Of a DNA stretch of 64,000 nt, positions 31,761 to 45,100 are shown one piece after another. The DNA is from Colius striatus. Taxonomy: Eukaryota > Chordata > Aves > Coliiformes > Coliidae. The DNA lies in the NCBI RefSeq assembly GCF_028858725.1, contig NC_084776.1, positions 620,001 through 684,000 on the forward strand, in the 5' to 3' direction. Each line of letters starts with the position of its first letter. Position 1 is the stretch's first letter. Under the pieces are notes generated by a model. The model saw only the letters and a list, made by a program, of their open reading frames with translations, did not search any database and was not told where the DNA came from. Made by a program: the position numbers and the translations under genes.

Positions 31761-34700
31761 GCGAGAGGAGCCGTGGCCTCGGCACACCCTGGCCCTGCCA
31801 TGGGCAAAGGAGGGCGAGCCCCAGGCAGTGTCTGCTTCTGGCAGCTTGAGAGACCCCCACTAGTCTGGGAAGGGGGAGCCCGACACTCCAGGGCAGGAAC
31901 TCTGAGTCCTGCCTGTAGGCACCAGCTTCTCCGCGCTTCCCACCGTGATGGGGACCCCCTGCCCTGAGCATCTCCCACCGGCAGCAGGCAGGGGGCTGGA
32001 CCCAGGACAGCTCAAGAGGTTTTTTGGCATTTTGTACTGGTCTGTTGGTGCTGCCAGCAACCCCAACACATCCACACCACAGATCCCATTGTCACAGCTG
32101 TCATGGCAATAGCCTGTGTGCCAGCACACGCTGGGGATAGCCAGTGTGGGCACACGTGTGTGCTCATCCTGGTCCCACCTCATGCCTCCTCCCATCACGG
32201 CCTCATGGCAGCCCCAGCACCTTGGGGTGCTGCAGCACTCAGCACTGGCATCGGGGTCCCTGCCCTGGCACCCTGCTCTGCCAGCGCCACGGCACCCCCG
32301 ACATCAGAGCCACAGCAGCCGGGACGGTGTTGTGCTTGGGTATGTGGGAAACAAAACCTGGGCTCAGCTCTGTTTCCATCTTGGCCAAATATGATGCACA
32401 AAGGCAGGTCTGTGCCAGCAGCTGCTGATGCTCCGTCTCCGCCGGAGCCTCCAGCACACACCAGCCCTGCTCGGAGGCTGGGATTTTCCACACTATCCCC
32501 AGACACAGCGACATGCTGCAGTGTCCTGGTACACTCGCAGCAGTTCCCGTTTCTGCTGCAGACACTCACCAGCAGCGACATGTGGCACAGCCGGCCCGCA
32601 GCCGCTGGCAGACTCACGGCAAACAAACAGCTCTGGGAAGAGCCATCCCGAGAGGGTGCCAGCCCCCCACAGGGTCCTGCTGCTGGGTTCACCATGATCC
32701 AGAGGGACAGCGAGGTGCTAAATCGGGAGGGGATGCTGGGCAGGGGGAGGGTTTCTCACGGCCAGTACCCCACAGTACAGAGAGCCCAAAGGCTGTCGGC
32801 AACACCCACTACCAACAGCATCCCCTGGTCACTGCTCCCTGCGAGGGACACAGCACAGCGAGCTCCCGTATCCCACCACAATCCCTTGCCCTCCAGCTCA
32901 CAAGGGTCTGCAACAGATCCCTATGCAGTGGCCCATCCTATATACCTTGCTGCTCAGACCCCACACTCCCCGCTTGCCTCCAGCTCCCCTTCCCCAGAGG
33001 CTGCCATGGCCCCGGTGCCACTCTCTCTCTCTCCGGCATGCTCCAGTGCCCAGGGCAGAACACAGGGCAGCTTTACAAGGCCTGGGGGACAAGCGTGTCC
33101 TCCAGCAGCCCCTCACCATGACATGGGGCAAGGGATGCCCTGGGCAAGGTGATGGACACCTCTAAAGGCTCCAGGCTCCAATGCAGCTCCCACACCGCCC
33201 TCAGGAGGAAGGGAAAAAGGAAGGGCACGGCCCAATGTTCTGGGCTTGCAGTGCCCAACCAATTATGCCACGTGAGCCAGGAGCCAGCTCCAGGATGAGG
33301 TAATGTGCCTGTCCTCCCCCGCCAGAGCCTGGCTCTGGGCAGGGTGACTCAAAGTCGTTCCTGGCCGGTGTCAGCGCCGTGAGCCCTGGCACTGCCCCGA
33401 GCCAGCAGCCCACGCCGTGGGAAGGGTCGGGCTGGCACCACAGGGCAGGGGGAGATGCTGCTCTCCTGCATGGAGACTGCACAGAGCGAGGTGGCAGGCA
33501 GATACCCCCACCCTGCTGGCACAGACTCCCTCCGTCACAGCCATCAGCAGGAACGGGCTGTTTCCCCAGGATAAACACCTCAGTAGTGCATGAACAGGGC
33601 AAGGCTCTGGGAGCAGAGCCTCTCCCTCCTCCAGCCATCTCCACAGCTGTCTGGGCAGTGACGCCGTGCTGCAGCCCTGGCTGGTGGCACCGGCAGCGGC
33701 ACTGGGGCTGCACCGGGGTAAGCCCGTGGCGCCCGGGCCCAAGGAGCCCCAGCCAGGGCTGCCCAGCCCCGCGGAGTCGCAGCCTCGGAGGAACCCCTCC
33801 AAAACTGAAGTCTCCTGGAATGAAAGTTTATTTATCTGTTTAATTAAGATGTGTTCACCAGGCGCACAGACCCTGTTCCATCTGTCTCACTTACAGCCGC
33901 GTCCCAGTAAAATTAAACCTAATAAATATCAGAGGAGGGAAAGCAAAGGGCACATGTAAGATATATGATCAAAGGCAGAAGTTGCACAGGGCTGCAGTTC
34001 TAAGCACATCTTTCTCTCTGCCCTTCGGGGCCGGGCTGGCGATGCGCTGCCATGCACAGGATGGGGCTGATTTTCCTTCCAATCAGCACTATTTCCATTT
34101 TTTTATTTATTTTAAATGAACCCTGGAGGGCTCCTTGCTTTTGTTTTCTGGAACAGGGAGAACAACATGGCATCGGGGACAGGAGTGGCCTCGACTGCTC
34201 CCCCTGGAGCTGAGTAAGATGCTGGAGCTGTGGGGCAGAGTATGTACTGGGAGGTCTGAGGGGCACAAGCTCTCTGAGCTGCTGAGGGAACCCACAGAGG
34301 TGGGTGCAATGCTTTGAGCAGCTCCCCGGCAGCAGGAGGTACTGGCCATGTGTACCTAGAGTCCAGACACCTGCCAGGAGGTGCCCAAGGCTGCACCACC
34401 ACCATGTCCAGATCACCGACCCGCCTCGCACAGGGGATGCCGTGGGAAGCCACAGCCGCCGGCACCACAGCCCTCGCTGGGCAGCCATCCCCTGCTCTCT
34501 CCCGGCACAGAGGGGTGACACAGTGTCCCATGGATCTGCTGTGGGGATGCAACACACAACTGCAATGGGCTGGATGGCCCTGGGGGCTGCAAGTAGCTGG
34601 TGTTGAACATGGCAGCTCCCAGCACAATCCCGGGGTGCTCAGGGAGCTGCCAGGAGAGACACAGGTGCTCTCAGCCTCCATGGGGCCAGCCTGTGAGTGC

Positions 34701-35770
34701 AGCACCGCAGCCCCACAGCACCCAGGAGTGGGGTACCTGTCTAGTCCTCTCCTCTCAGCTGCTCCAGAATACCCCCAAGCAACAGCATTCATTAATTAAA
34801 AGCTCATTAGTAGTTATTCACAGACATAAAGTGATTAGATGAAGACGCCAATAGATCTGAGCTACCGTGAAGCAAGAGGAAGGTCCTGCACCCCCGTTGG
34901 CTCAGCTGCAGGGAGCTCTCCAGCATTGAGCACAGACCAGGACAACGGGAAGGGACTGACAGAAGTGATGGGTGAGAGCATCGTGTGCCAGCAGGCTCTG
35001 CCCTGCTGCAGAGGTTCCTGCCCGGCTGCCTCCACGCCATCACTGTGCTGCTGCACCTCCTGGGCTCCCTCAGTTTCTTGCTCCATCTCCAAAAGACACA
35101 TGTGGTTTAAACTAACCACAGGCACATCACAACCCGGTGTGGCTGTTAATAGCAGCTCTGCCAGGGCACAGGGACCCCAGAAGTGCAGGTGGGGTGTTGG
35201 GAAGGACACCTGGCTGAATCTCTTCTGCACTTAGTTAAACTTGTCCTCCATCTTCCCCTGCTCCTTCCTTCCTCCAGTCAGAGCTGCCAGAGCGGTGAAG
35301 AGCGGCTGTGCCAGCACCCAGGGACGTCCTGCTGCCCCTTGGGCCACAGCTCCTCTGCCCTTCAGCCAACACAGGGGGAACTTCAGTGCTCTCCACAAAA
35401 GCAGTGCGAGTCTCAGCCATCCTGAGGTGCGTGTGCAGGGCAGCTGCCGTCCCCTCAGCCCACATCTGAGCCCTGCACCCCTGCCAGACACACAGCAGCT
35501 CCCATGGGGATGCAGTTCACACCTCTGCATGGGCAGGACAAGTGGGAGCTTGCTGCCACGGCGCTGGGAGAGCTTGGCTCCTCACTTCACTCAGCACAGC
35601 CCTTCCGAAAGCCCTTCGCCTTGACAAAATATTTACATGAAATAGCAATTAGGCTCCCTAGATTTAATGAGAATTAACGTGCAAGCAGCAGAACCGTGGC
35701 AGAACAGATGCTACCGAGCACCTCGCGCTGACAGGCCAAGTGGGCAGTGCGGGCAGGGCTGCGGCAGGTG
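31761..35770 (-). other. RBFOX3: RBFOX3 intronic or leader-region sequence
   Basis: No coding exon recognised. AT-rich islands at about 33800-34000, 34075-34145, 34785-34860 and 35615-35705 look like candidate conserved non-coding elements. The rest is GC-rich unique sequence. Confidence 0.5.
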
Positions 35771-35774
35771 AAAC

Positions 35775-36118
35775 GGCTGCACCACGCCCACGGCACCGGG
35801 GCTGCCCCAGCCAGTGCTGCAGCCAGTGCACGGGATGGAGCCTGGCATGGCAACAACAGCGGCTGCACCACGCTCACGGCACCGGGGCTGCCCCGGCCAG
35901 TGCTGCAGCCAGTGCACGGGATGGAGCCTGGCATGGCAACAACAGCGGCTGCACCACGCCCACGGCACCGGGGCTGCCCCGGCCAGTGCTGCAGCCAGTG
36001 CACGGGATGGAGCCTGGCATGGCAACAACGGCGGCTGCACCACGCTCACAGCACCAGGGCTGCCCAGGCCAGCACCGCAGCCACTGCACGGGACGGAGTC
36101 TGGTGCTGCAGTGACGGC
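35775..36118. repeat. 86-bp minisatellite, four tandem copies
   Basis: Units begin with GGCTGCACCACG at 35775, 35861, 35947 and 36033, so the period is exactly 86 bp. The first three copies are nearly identical (CCCACGGCACCGGGGCTGCC or CTCACGG variants). The fourth diverges toward its end. As 86 is not a multiple of 3, each frame cycles through all three phases. Confidence 0.93.
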
Positions 36119-39100
36119 GGGTGACACGAGGAAGGAGCAGCTGCGGACCTGGGGACACAGAACACCACATTCCCAGAGCCCTCCCCTTCCCTGAGACTCG
36201 CTGCCTGATGAAGGGTTCCCAGGAGAACGCATCCCCTGAGTGGGTGCAAAGCTGCCCCTGGCCTCGGGGCCGCGACAGGCAGGATGGGATGGGATGGATG
36301 AGGCTGCCTGTGGGGTGAGCACATCCCTGAGCAGGGCTGAGCGTGGCCCAGACGGTGCTGGGACACCCGGGGAGCAGCAGACAGGTGAGGTGGGCAGCTG
36401 GGGGGCACCAGACAGGAGGTGCTCTGGAAGCAGACACTCAGTCCTCATCACAAGCCTTTTGAAACGCACAGACAGGATATTAGCGTTTCAACAGGCTCCA
36501 GGACTCCAGGGCAAACTTTAAAAATCATAATATTTACACCCCCCTCCCTGCACTCGCCCTGCTCGCTCTTCATTTCACCTGCAATTACTGCTAACTTGAA
36601 GACGCTTTGCTTTGGCACCTCAGCCTGTTGTGGTGTGGATTACCGAGCTGCCCGCCACTGCAGTGCTCCCCGCAGCCACGCTCCCGCCACGCACCAGACC
36701 AAGCCCCTCTGCTCCCCCCCATGCTCGGCACCCAGACACCCATGGTGCCAGGACTTGATGCTCAAGAGCTCTGCTTGGGCTCTCTCCCACCGGGCTGGGG
36801 ATGCTGCCACGTCCCATGTGATGCCAAGACCTGTCTGTCCCGAGCTCAGTGGTTGCATCCACCCTGAGGGAGACCCTGGAGTGCCGCTGCCCCAGGCAGC
36901 AAACACGTTGTGGGGAGCTGCTTGGGGGTCCCATGGGGACAGGCCCTGATGCTGCTGCCCTGCACCAGCCAGAGATGCGGCGCCTACAGAGCCACAAACA
37001 AAAACTCCAGAGCAGTTCCCTCTCTCAGCCAGGGGAGCTCATTAAGTCCCTGGCAGAATTAACACCCCAGTAGAAGAAGGCTCTGTGAGCCCTGATGGGC
37101 TCCTGGCTGGCAGGGATCGACGACTGCACCGAGATCTCTCATGACAAAGCACCTTACGCCTGAAAGCCACTTCCCTGAGAAACAATGAATTCGCATTATC
37201 CTCCTCCTCCTCCCATAAGCTCCTTTCCCAACATCACCTGGCTCTGCCTGCTCTGCTCCTTGCTCCAAAATCCAGAGAGTGCAGCTCCCTGGAGCCTATG
37301 ATCCCCGAAAGGGCTGCTGCAGCCACCAGCCCACCATGAGCTTGGCCAGCTCTGAGGAGTGAGAGCAGGGGGGAAGAGTTGAAGGAGCTGGTGCCACTGG
37401 CTTAAGCCCCAGTTTGTGGGCTGGGATGCCACTGGGAGCCCCCTGGGTGACAGAGGCCATCTGCTGCTCCACATAGGCCCATCACCTCAACGCATCGCTG
37501 CCACCAAAGTCCTGTCCTAGCACAGCCCCCTGCTCAGGGTCCAGAGCCCACCCCTCCCCAGCCTGACACAGCCAGAAGGGAACGGGGCTGGGTGGCCTCT
37601 GGGCAGATGAGGGGACTGCCTGAGAAAAACCCCAGCAGAGAGGGAGGGAAATTGCCCACCACTGATAGTGGTACCTACCCAAAAATACATCATCGTGTTG
37701 GCAGCATGGTGCTGAGGAGCTCCACAGGCTCGGCAGGAGGGCAGTGGGCTGCTCCCTGGTGCTGGCTGCTCCCGCTCGGTGGGCTCTGTTCCCTGGGGTG
37801 CTCGTTCTGTGGCTCCAGCGCCGAGGGCCGGCGCCCTGGGTGCTTGCCTGGCCTCTCCCAGCACAGTCACCCGCTGCCGACTGCCGCACGCCCCAGAGCC
37901 GGCTGCCAGCACCCAACCTGGCTGTGGGCAGCTGAGGGCAGGGGCCAGAGGCCACGGGGACAGCCCCGGGCGTGCAGCAGCTCATTCACCCCGGGAACAA
38001 ACCGGAGAGGGAGGAATGCAAATGAAATCCTCTCTAGTGTCTTCAAGGGCAAAGGGAAGGGTGAGTGTGTGTGAGGGAGCCAATCCACTCCCCAGCAGTG
38101 CCCAAGTGGGGGTCCGGGGCCCGGCGGGTGCTGGGGGCCGCCAGCAGCGCGTGGGCTCCTGCAGGGTGGGCTCCTGCAGCGTGGGCTCCCGGCTGACACT
38201 CGGAGGAGCCGATGTCCTGCCTCAGCATTTTTCAAGCTACCCTGTCAATAAGGGAATCGGCAGCTCTCACGGTTAACCTGTGAGCTGCCAGCGGGCTCCC
38301 GGCACACACTGGGTGGGCAGGGGGCTGCAGGGCTGCCCGTTCCCTGTGCCCACCCCCAGTAGGCAGGATGCCTGCCCAAGGCCCACGGGCTCTGCTGGGA
38401 TGGGCTGTCTTGGCCAAGCTGTGAGGGGACAGAGCCAGCACCCCCCAGTCCCCCTATGCTGGAGCAATGAGGACAGTTCCTGCAGGAGCCATCTGTGGCT
38501 GCTCTGGATGAGAAGGGCACACACAAATCCCCACCAGCAGCGAGGCAGTGGCTGGCCCCCACACCGCAGCATGGCACCCCGGCAGACCCCTGTGTCCTGC
38601 AGGGGAGGGCTGCAGCCGGTGGTAGTGGGGGTCCCAGGCCAAGATGGGCCTTGCCAGGGGGCACAGGCTCCCGGCGCCTCCGGCACATGCCACGGGCACG
38701 GCTCGGCAGCGGGGCACAGCCGCCTGTCAGGCACTAAATCTCCGTCCTCCTGGGGCACCGCTTGGTGCAGGGGAGTGTGTGTGCTGAACCAGACACGGCA
38801 GCAAGGGAATAAATAAGGGAAGGCGCAGGAGCGAGAGGGGTGGCAGATAGGTCTCTGGGGCCCAGCTGGCTCTGACATCTCCAGCCCCATAATCATATTC
38901 AAAGCAGAGCTGGGCTGAGGCATTTCTCCTCCAGCACGGCAATAAAAGAAAGCAACACTCTCAATAATTCAGCACCAGGAGAGGGTGATAAAGCAGAGGA
39001 GCCACCACTGCAGGCAGCTGGGGTGGGGGGCTTTCTGCTCTGTCTTATATCTCGGTGATGAAAACTCTCTCCTCCTTCTCTGCCTTACAAATGCAACCCC

Positions 39101-42100
39101 AGCCATGGCTGGACCTCCACGCTGCTGCACGGGACATGCCCTCAACACATGCCAGCTGCACAGAGTCCTGAGGCAGAGGGACACAATGCAGCAGAATAAA
39201 ACTCCTCCATCCCCATGCCAGTCAAAACCATCCTGGAGCTGGGGCAGGCTTGGCAGCAGGAGCATTTCCCCAGCTCAGCTCCCTGACCCAGCTCTCTTCC
39301 CAGTGCTGCTTCACCTTCTCCTGCTTCAGCATCCCCAGCCCTGTGTCCACACACACCCCTCTCGTCCTGCAGCACCTCTGCAGCCACAGCCACAGCCTGG
39401 CACAGCCGAGGCATCCACAGCCCCAGGCACTGAACGGAGGGTCACCTGTCCCCACATGCAGCCAGACAGCGGACGGAGCAAGGCCCTCACTTTGGCACAG
39501 GGAGCAAGTCGCAACAATATCAGGATGGACACAAGTGCCACAGGTGCTCCAGCCCCCAGCCCCACAGCCCACACAACTGCTGCTGCCCAGCACCTTTTTC
39601 CCCAGGCTCACACCCACAGCTCAGCCTTCATCCTGCTAATCCCAGCTCCCAGCTCATGCTGCCTGTGAGCCCAACTCTCTCTCTGGCCTCCCCGCTCCTT
39701 CTAGCAGCCAGAGAAATGTCCACATTTCTCAGGACCCTCTGGACCATAACTCCCTCCCAGTGAGTCACCTTTGTCCCCATCCTGCTGACGACAAGAGCGC
39801 TCCCTCCCCATCTTTCCTCCATCACTTTGCACAGCAACAGCTCCCTGTGCCCAGTGCTGCTGCCCCAGCCAACCTCTGGTCCCGCTGCTGCACGGATCAG
39901 TGCTGGGGCACAGAGAAATAGACCCACCAGTGTCCTCAGCCCCAAACTCCTCTATTCTCTTTGCTCCTCTGCTTAACCAGCTTAGATCAGGGACAAGTGT
40001 GGGTTTGTGCTGAAATCAGCAGGACCAGGAGAACTCAGTCCCCTCACCCTCTGATGGCACCAGAGTTTACTGCCACAAAGCCCAGCAACATGAGGTTATG
40101 ATGGGAAGGAGTCATCTCTGTCTGCCTAGTGGGCACCAGGTTGGCAGGGGGCACGTGGGCTGGTCCCCCTTTCACATGCACGAGCCATTGCCTGCCTGAG
40201 CTAGGTCTCAGCTGTGGGGACATCAGGAGCTGGTGTGACACCTCATGGCATGGGCGGCAGGATGCCAAGGGCAAACATCCCCCACAGTGGGCAACTGCCA
40301 GGTCAGAGCCAGGACCTGGGGTTGGTGCCACCCTGGTAAGGGCAGAGTACCCTCAACAGGAGCCGCACAGAGCACAGACAGACAGCAACATCAGCACATA
40401 GAGACAGCTCAGACACCGCAGCCTTCAGCCCTCCTCACGCGGGTCTTGCATGGCTCAGGTCACGCCTCGGGGCTGCTGGCAGAGAGCAGCAGGCAGCTGT
40501 GCCCCTGGTGCTCCCTGGCACACGGCTCTGCACCCACCACTGCCGGACCCCAAAGCTGCAGGGCAGAAGATGCTGCCCTGTCTCCTCCAGCCCCACGTCA
40601 CTTGGGCTGCAGCACCCACCACCTGCCCCTAACATGCAGCTTTTAGCATGCAGCTCCTGGTCCCGAGAGCAGTGGCTCAGGCTGTGCAGCCAAGATGGGG
40701 GCAGGACCCACTGCCCAAGCCCCAGAGCAGCCCCTCGCCTCGCCGGCCCGGCAGACACGAATGTCTCTGTACCTTTTACTCAGCCCAGCTCGTCCCGCGG
40801 TGCTCACGCCGGACTCTCTAAGAAAAGACAAGAGAGAGGAGGAAGAATGAAAATCGATGATGGTGGTTGCTAACCTGCTCACAGTCAATGCTGTTTGCTC
40901 ATTGACTGGCAAAACGTTCGAATGCGAGCGTGAGCGTTACGTCCCCGGGCACTGGGAAACCTGCCCTGGTTAAGAGCCGCGGCCAAGCCCCGCCGCCGAG
41001 CAGCAGCAGCGCCTGCCTGTGCTCTGTACGGGGTGCTGGGAGCAAGACTCCTTCCTCCAGCTCTGTCAGACCACCCCAGAACTGACCCAGCTCCTACACA
41101 CCACGAGTCCCTTCCTCAGCTTCCCTGAGTGCAGCTTCAGCTCCAGGCACAGCCCAGGCTCAGCAGGGCTGGACGGGCATGGCCGGGTCGGTGTGTCCCG
41201 AGGCCTCTGCCCTCCCCTGCATCCCAGGGATGTCCCTGTGCTTGTGCCCCCCAGCAGTGCCCGTCCCTGCCCCTCGCTGTGCCACGCTCCCTGCAGCACG
41301 TGGCCCCAGGCGCTTCTTGGAGAATATCGCCACATTTCAAAGAAAACTTCCTGAAAGCTGCACTTCAACTAATTGGCTTTTGCAACATTGCCAACGCCAA
41401 CGTTCATAAATCATGTCAGACCCTCAGAAATAATGAGAACAGCTTATACACCACGAGAGCTTCTCAAAAAGACTAAGGGAGGGCTGTTTCTGTTCGTTAA
41501 CTGCTTCACCTGGACCTGGGGCTGTCGAGTCCCGCAGCCTGCCCGGGCCCGGACAGGCAGTAGCAGCAGCTCTGCTCAGCACCAGGGCTGTACCCCTGGT
41601 CACCTCAAAATGCAGCACCCTCAGACACGGCAGCCCCTGGGTGCACAAGCTGGGGGGTAGTGGCCACAAGCCTGGGGTCAGTTGAGCAGCAGCCGCTCCA
41701 GCCCCGCGGCCAGGCTGAAGGTGCAGGTGCGGCTCCGGAAGAGCAGAGCCGGTTCCCAGGCACTCCTGTCAGCAAACACCACTCTGAGCCGCACAGCGGG
41801 ATAATCAATTATGGTAATTCCTGCCTCAATGAATCAGATTCATGGAGGAGCACAGCTCGTTAGGCTGGTGCTGACTTCCATTAGTGCTCTTATGATAAAA
41901 ACCCTCCAGAAAGCTCTCCCCTGGTCAGAGGCATTCTCCAGGCTCGGAGTCTCCCCTCCTGGCCCCCCACACCAGGGCAGGCTCAGCTGTCCTAAAGATA
42001 CAGGTGTCCTAAAGAAGTTGGTGGGAAACTGGTGGGTCCCCAGCAGTAAAGGGACCCCCCAGCACGGCCATGGGCCCTGCAGAGCCTCCTGTCTCACAGC

Positions 42101-45100
42101 GACCGCTCCTGAGTTCTGCCCCAGTGTTACCAGGAACATGCTCCTCAGGAGCTGCAGCCAGGGAGGGCAGGAGATGGGAAAGTGGGAGCAGAGAACTCCA
42201 GCGTGTGCCATGGTGGGTCTGGGTGTGCTGGGAACCCAGACAGCCTGCTGGGTGATGAATAATTGAAGGACACTGGCTCTGCTCTGGGGAGGTGCCATGA
42301 TGGGCAAAAATCTCATTTCCCAAACACATTTCCCAAGGAAGGTGCCTTCTGAGAAACTCCCCACGGCAGCTCAGGGCCCTGCAGCCAGGACACACCGCAC
42401 TCACCCGCGTGTCTGCAGAGCTCAGCGAGCCTGGCACCGGCCTGGCAGAGACCTCAGGTGGTCCCAGGCTTGGCAGGGACCGGGACACTCAGTCAAAACC
42501 TCCCTGGCCAAGGTGGGAGAGGAAAAGCCCCAGAGAAGCATTGACAGGACGTGGGCTGAGACCAGCTCAGGGCTCTGGGTGATTGGGGTCAGAGTTACTG
42601 GAGGGATCTTGTCCCTGTTCCTGCTTTTCTAGTAACGCTCTGGGTTGATTAGCTCTGTCTGGAGCCCCAAGCAACCTCACAGGGACCTGCACCCAGGACA
42701 AGCCCAGCGCAGCTCAGCTCACCAGCTAAATCCATCCCAGCCAAAACCCCTCAGTTTGGCTCAGGACATCTGCATGCAGTCCCCTGGAAACACAGCCTGT
42801 GTTACCTATCCCAAGGGACCCCACGGCCTCTGCATCCCACCAACTCCACTCCTGCTTTGCCACCATGGGGCAAACCCCACGCCAGCCCCAGGCTGGCCGC
42901 TCCAAAACTTCCCAGTAGCTTTTCAAAGTTCTCTTTGACCCCCCTTCCCACCACCAAAAACCCTTCATTAATTTTGCTTTTAATTAAATTCATTAGCAAA
43001 GATTATCTGGCTGAGGAAAAATAATACCCCACCCCTCCCCCAGCAGCCCTCTCTATTTATATCCCCTCTATACATAAGCAGCAGCGAATATTTCTTTATG
43101 GGCCATTAAAGGTTTAATGTTTAATTTATAACGGCGTTCTCTGGCGGGCGGGATGGCCAGGCACAATGTCAACACTTTTAATTAAATGAGAAGCATTTTT
43201 TTTAACTAAGGCCAAACCACCCCGTTCCCAGCAGCTGCAGGAGGCGGGTGGCAGGGGCGGGCAGGGGCTGCAGCTGGCACAATTTGCCTCTCTGGCTCTA
43301 CCATGGAGCTGGGGCTGTGCTGAGGCCTGTAGGCAGGAGATGCTCCAGCAGGAGCCCCGGCTCTCATGGCAGGGATGGGTGAGGGGCTGTCACTGGGATG
43401 GCTTTAGGGCTGAGTAACCTCAGGGGAGTCCTGGAGGCAGCAGCTCCAGTCCAGGAAGCACAATCACACCTTCGGGACAACTCCTGGCACTGACCCCCCC
43501 ATTGGATTCCCCTTCCAAACGCTGCAGCCACCCAGCTCTGACCTGCTCAGGGCAACTGCTCAGCCTCACCAAGCCCAGCCAGCTCATGCTCAGCAATGGG
43601 CTGGGTCCCTGGCACAGGGCTGGCTGCCAGCTCCAGCCCTGGGTCCCTTGGGGGTAGAGCGATGTGGGCTGCAGTGGTGTTGGGTGATGCTGAGCAACCT
43701 GTAGCTCCCCACACCGAGGGACAACAGTCTGCTTTGGGAAGGGACAACCAGAGCCCATCATCCTGCAGGGAAGGGATAGTGTGGCCCAGGGAGTGCACCT
43801 GCTGGGCACAGCCCCTGCCAGCACCACGAGCTCTAACTGCAGTCACCAAAACACCCGCCTGAGCAATCACCATGAATGTGGCAAACGAAATTATTGCTGC
43901 AACTTCTGCTCCTTCCCCAACGCCTCCTCCTGCCGGGTGACCACGGCTCTCACATGGCCACCTCCTCCCTCCCACAGCACCGCACTCCTGAGGACTGAAT
44001 GCTTCCAACACCCATCAAACCCGTTGGCAGAGCCACATCGCACCCGCTCACACAGCACTGCTGGAGAGGTCTGGCATTCCCAGCTCACACCACTGGCATC
44101 CCTCTCACAGCCCCTCATCCCACCCCACAACACACAGGAGCAAAAGGGGAGCGTGTCTGGCCATGTAGCTGCCTGTGCCCGTCCCCGGTGCCCTCCCAGC
44201 AGCAGCAGCCTCAGCTCTCAGCAGCGGGAGGGCACAGCCCTTCCTGCCTGGAACCCAGACAGGGACGTCTCTGAGTAGGCAGGTTCCCATTAATGGAGTA
44301 TTTTATCTTACGGGAGAGATTAAATCTCTGTACAGAGCAGTACAGAAGCGCTGACTCAGCAGCTGGCTGAGGGGTGGCAGGTTCAGCCATAAGCATTTGG
44401 CTCTGGCACAGCACTTGAGCGCTTCACCCTCCTGCAGCCATGCTCCCCCAGGCAGCACCCAGCGCTGGCACATTCTGCACACCCTCCCCCTGCCCTGGCA
44501 AGCGCCAGGACAGCTGGAGGAGCCACAGACACCATGGGTAGTGGGCAGGAGCAGCCCCAGCCCCCTTATACCACCTGGCAGTCCTCTGCCATGCTGCCAG
44601 GCACCAAGGCAGCCGAGTGCTCCGTGGCACTGGTGCTCTGCTCCTCCCTCGTCACCCATGGCACAGCAGACACAGGTTGGCAGGAGGTATCCCAAGTGTG
44701 GTCACTGTGCCCACAGAAGCCTGCCAGGGCACTAGGGTGCAAAGCTCACCTTGGGCACAGCCCTTGTCAGGCAGCAGAGGTCCCCAGCCCAGGCTCTGCT
44801 GCCCCTCACCATGAGCCCACGACCCTACATCCACCTATGAAGCCAAGTAAGAGGCAGAGGCCACTGGCCGGTCCCGCACACGCGTGGTGCAGGCGCGCGA
44901 GGGCCGGCCACCGCGAGCCAGGGAACAGAGTGGTGATGGCACTGTGCCTCTCACTAAAAGCATGAGTGTCACTAAATCAATAATTCATTTACTTTAATGA
45001 GATAAGTACTTTGAAAACTAATTGCAAACCTGCTCCATTTACTCCAACCCGTTATAGCCTTTAATGTAAATGGCAGAAACGCTGCTGGAGGAAGGGGAAG

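Noticed and set aside
33884-33900. Donor-like GTAAGTGAG on the minus strand (and acceptor-like CACTTACAG on the plus strand)
   Set aside because: The same bases look like both a donor and an acceptor on opposite strands, there is no open frame or partner site, and the block is an AT-rich candidate regulatory element.
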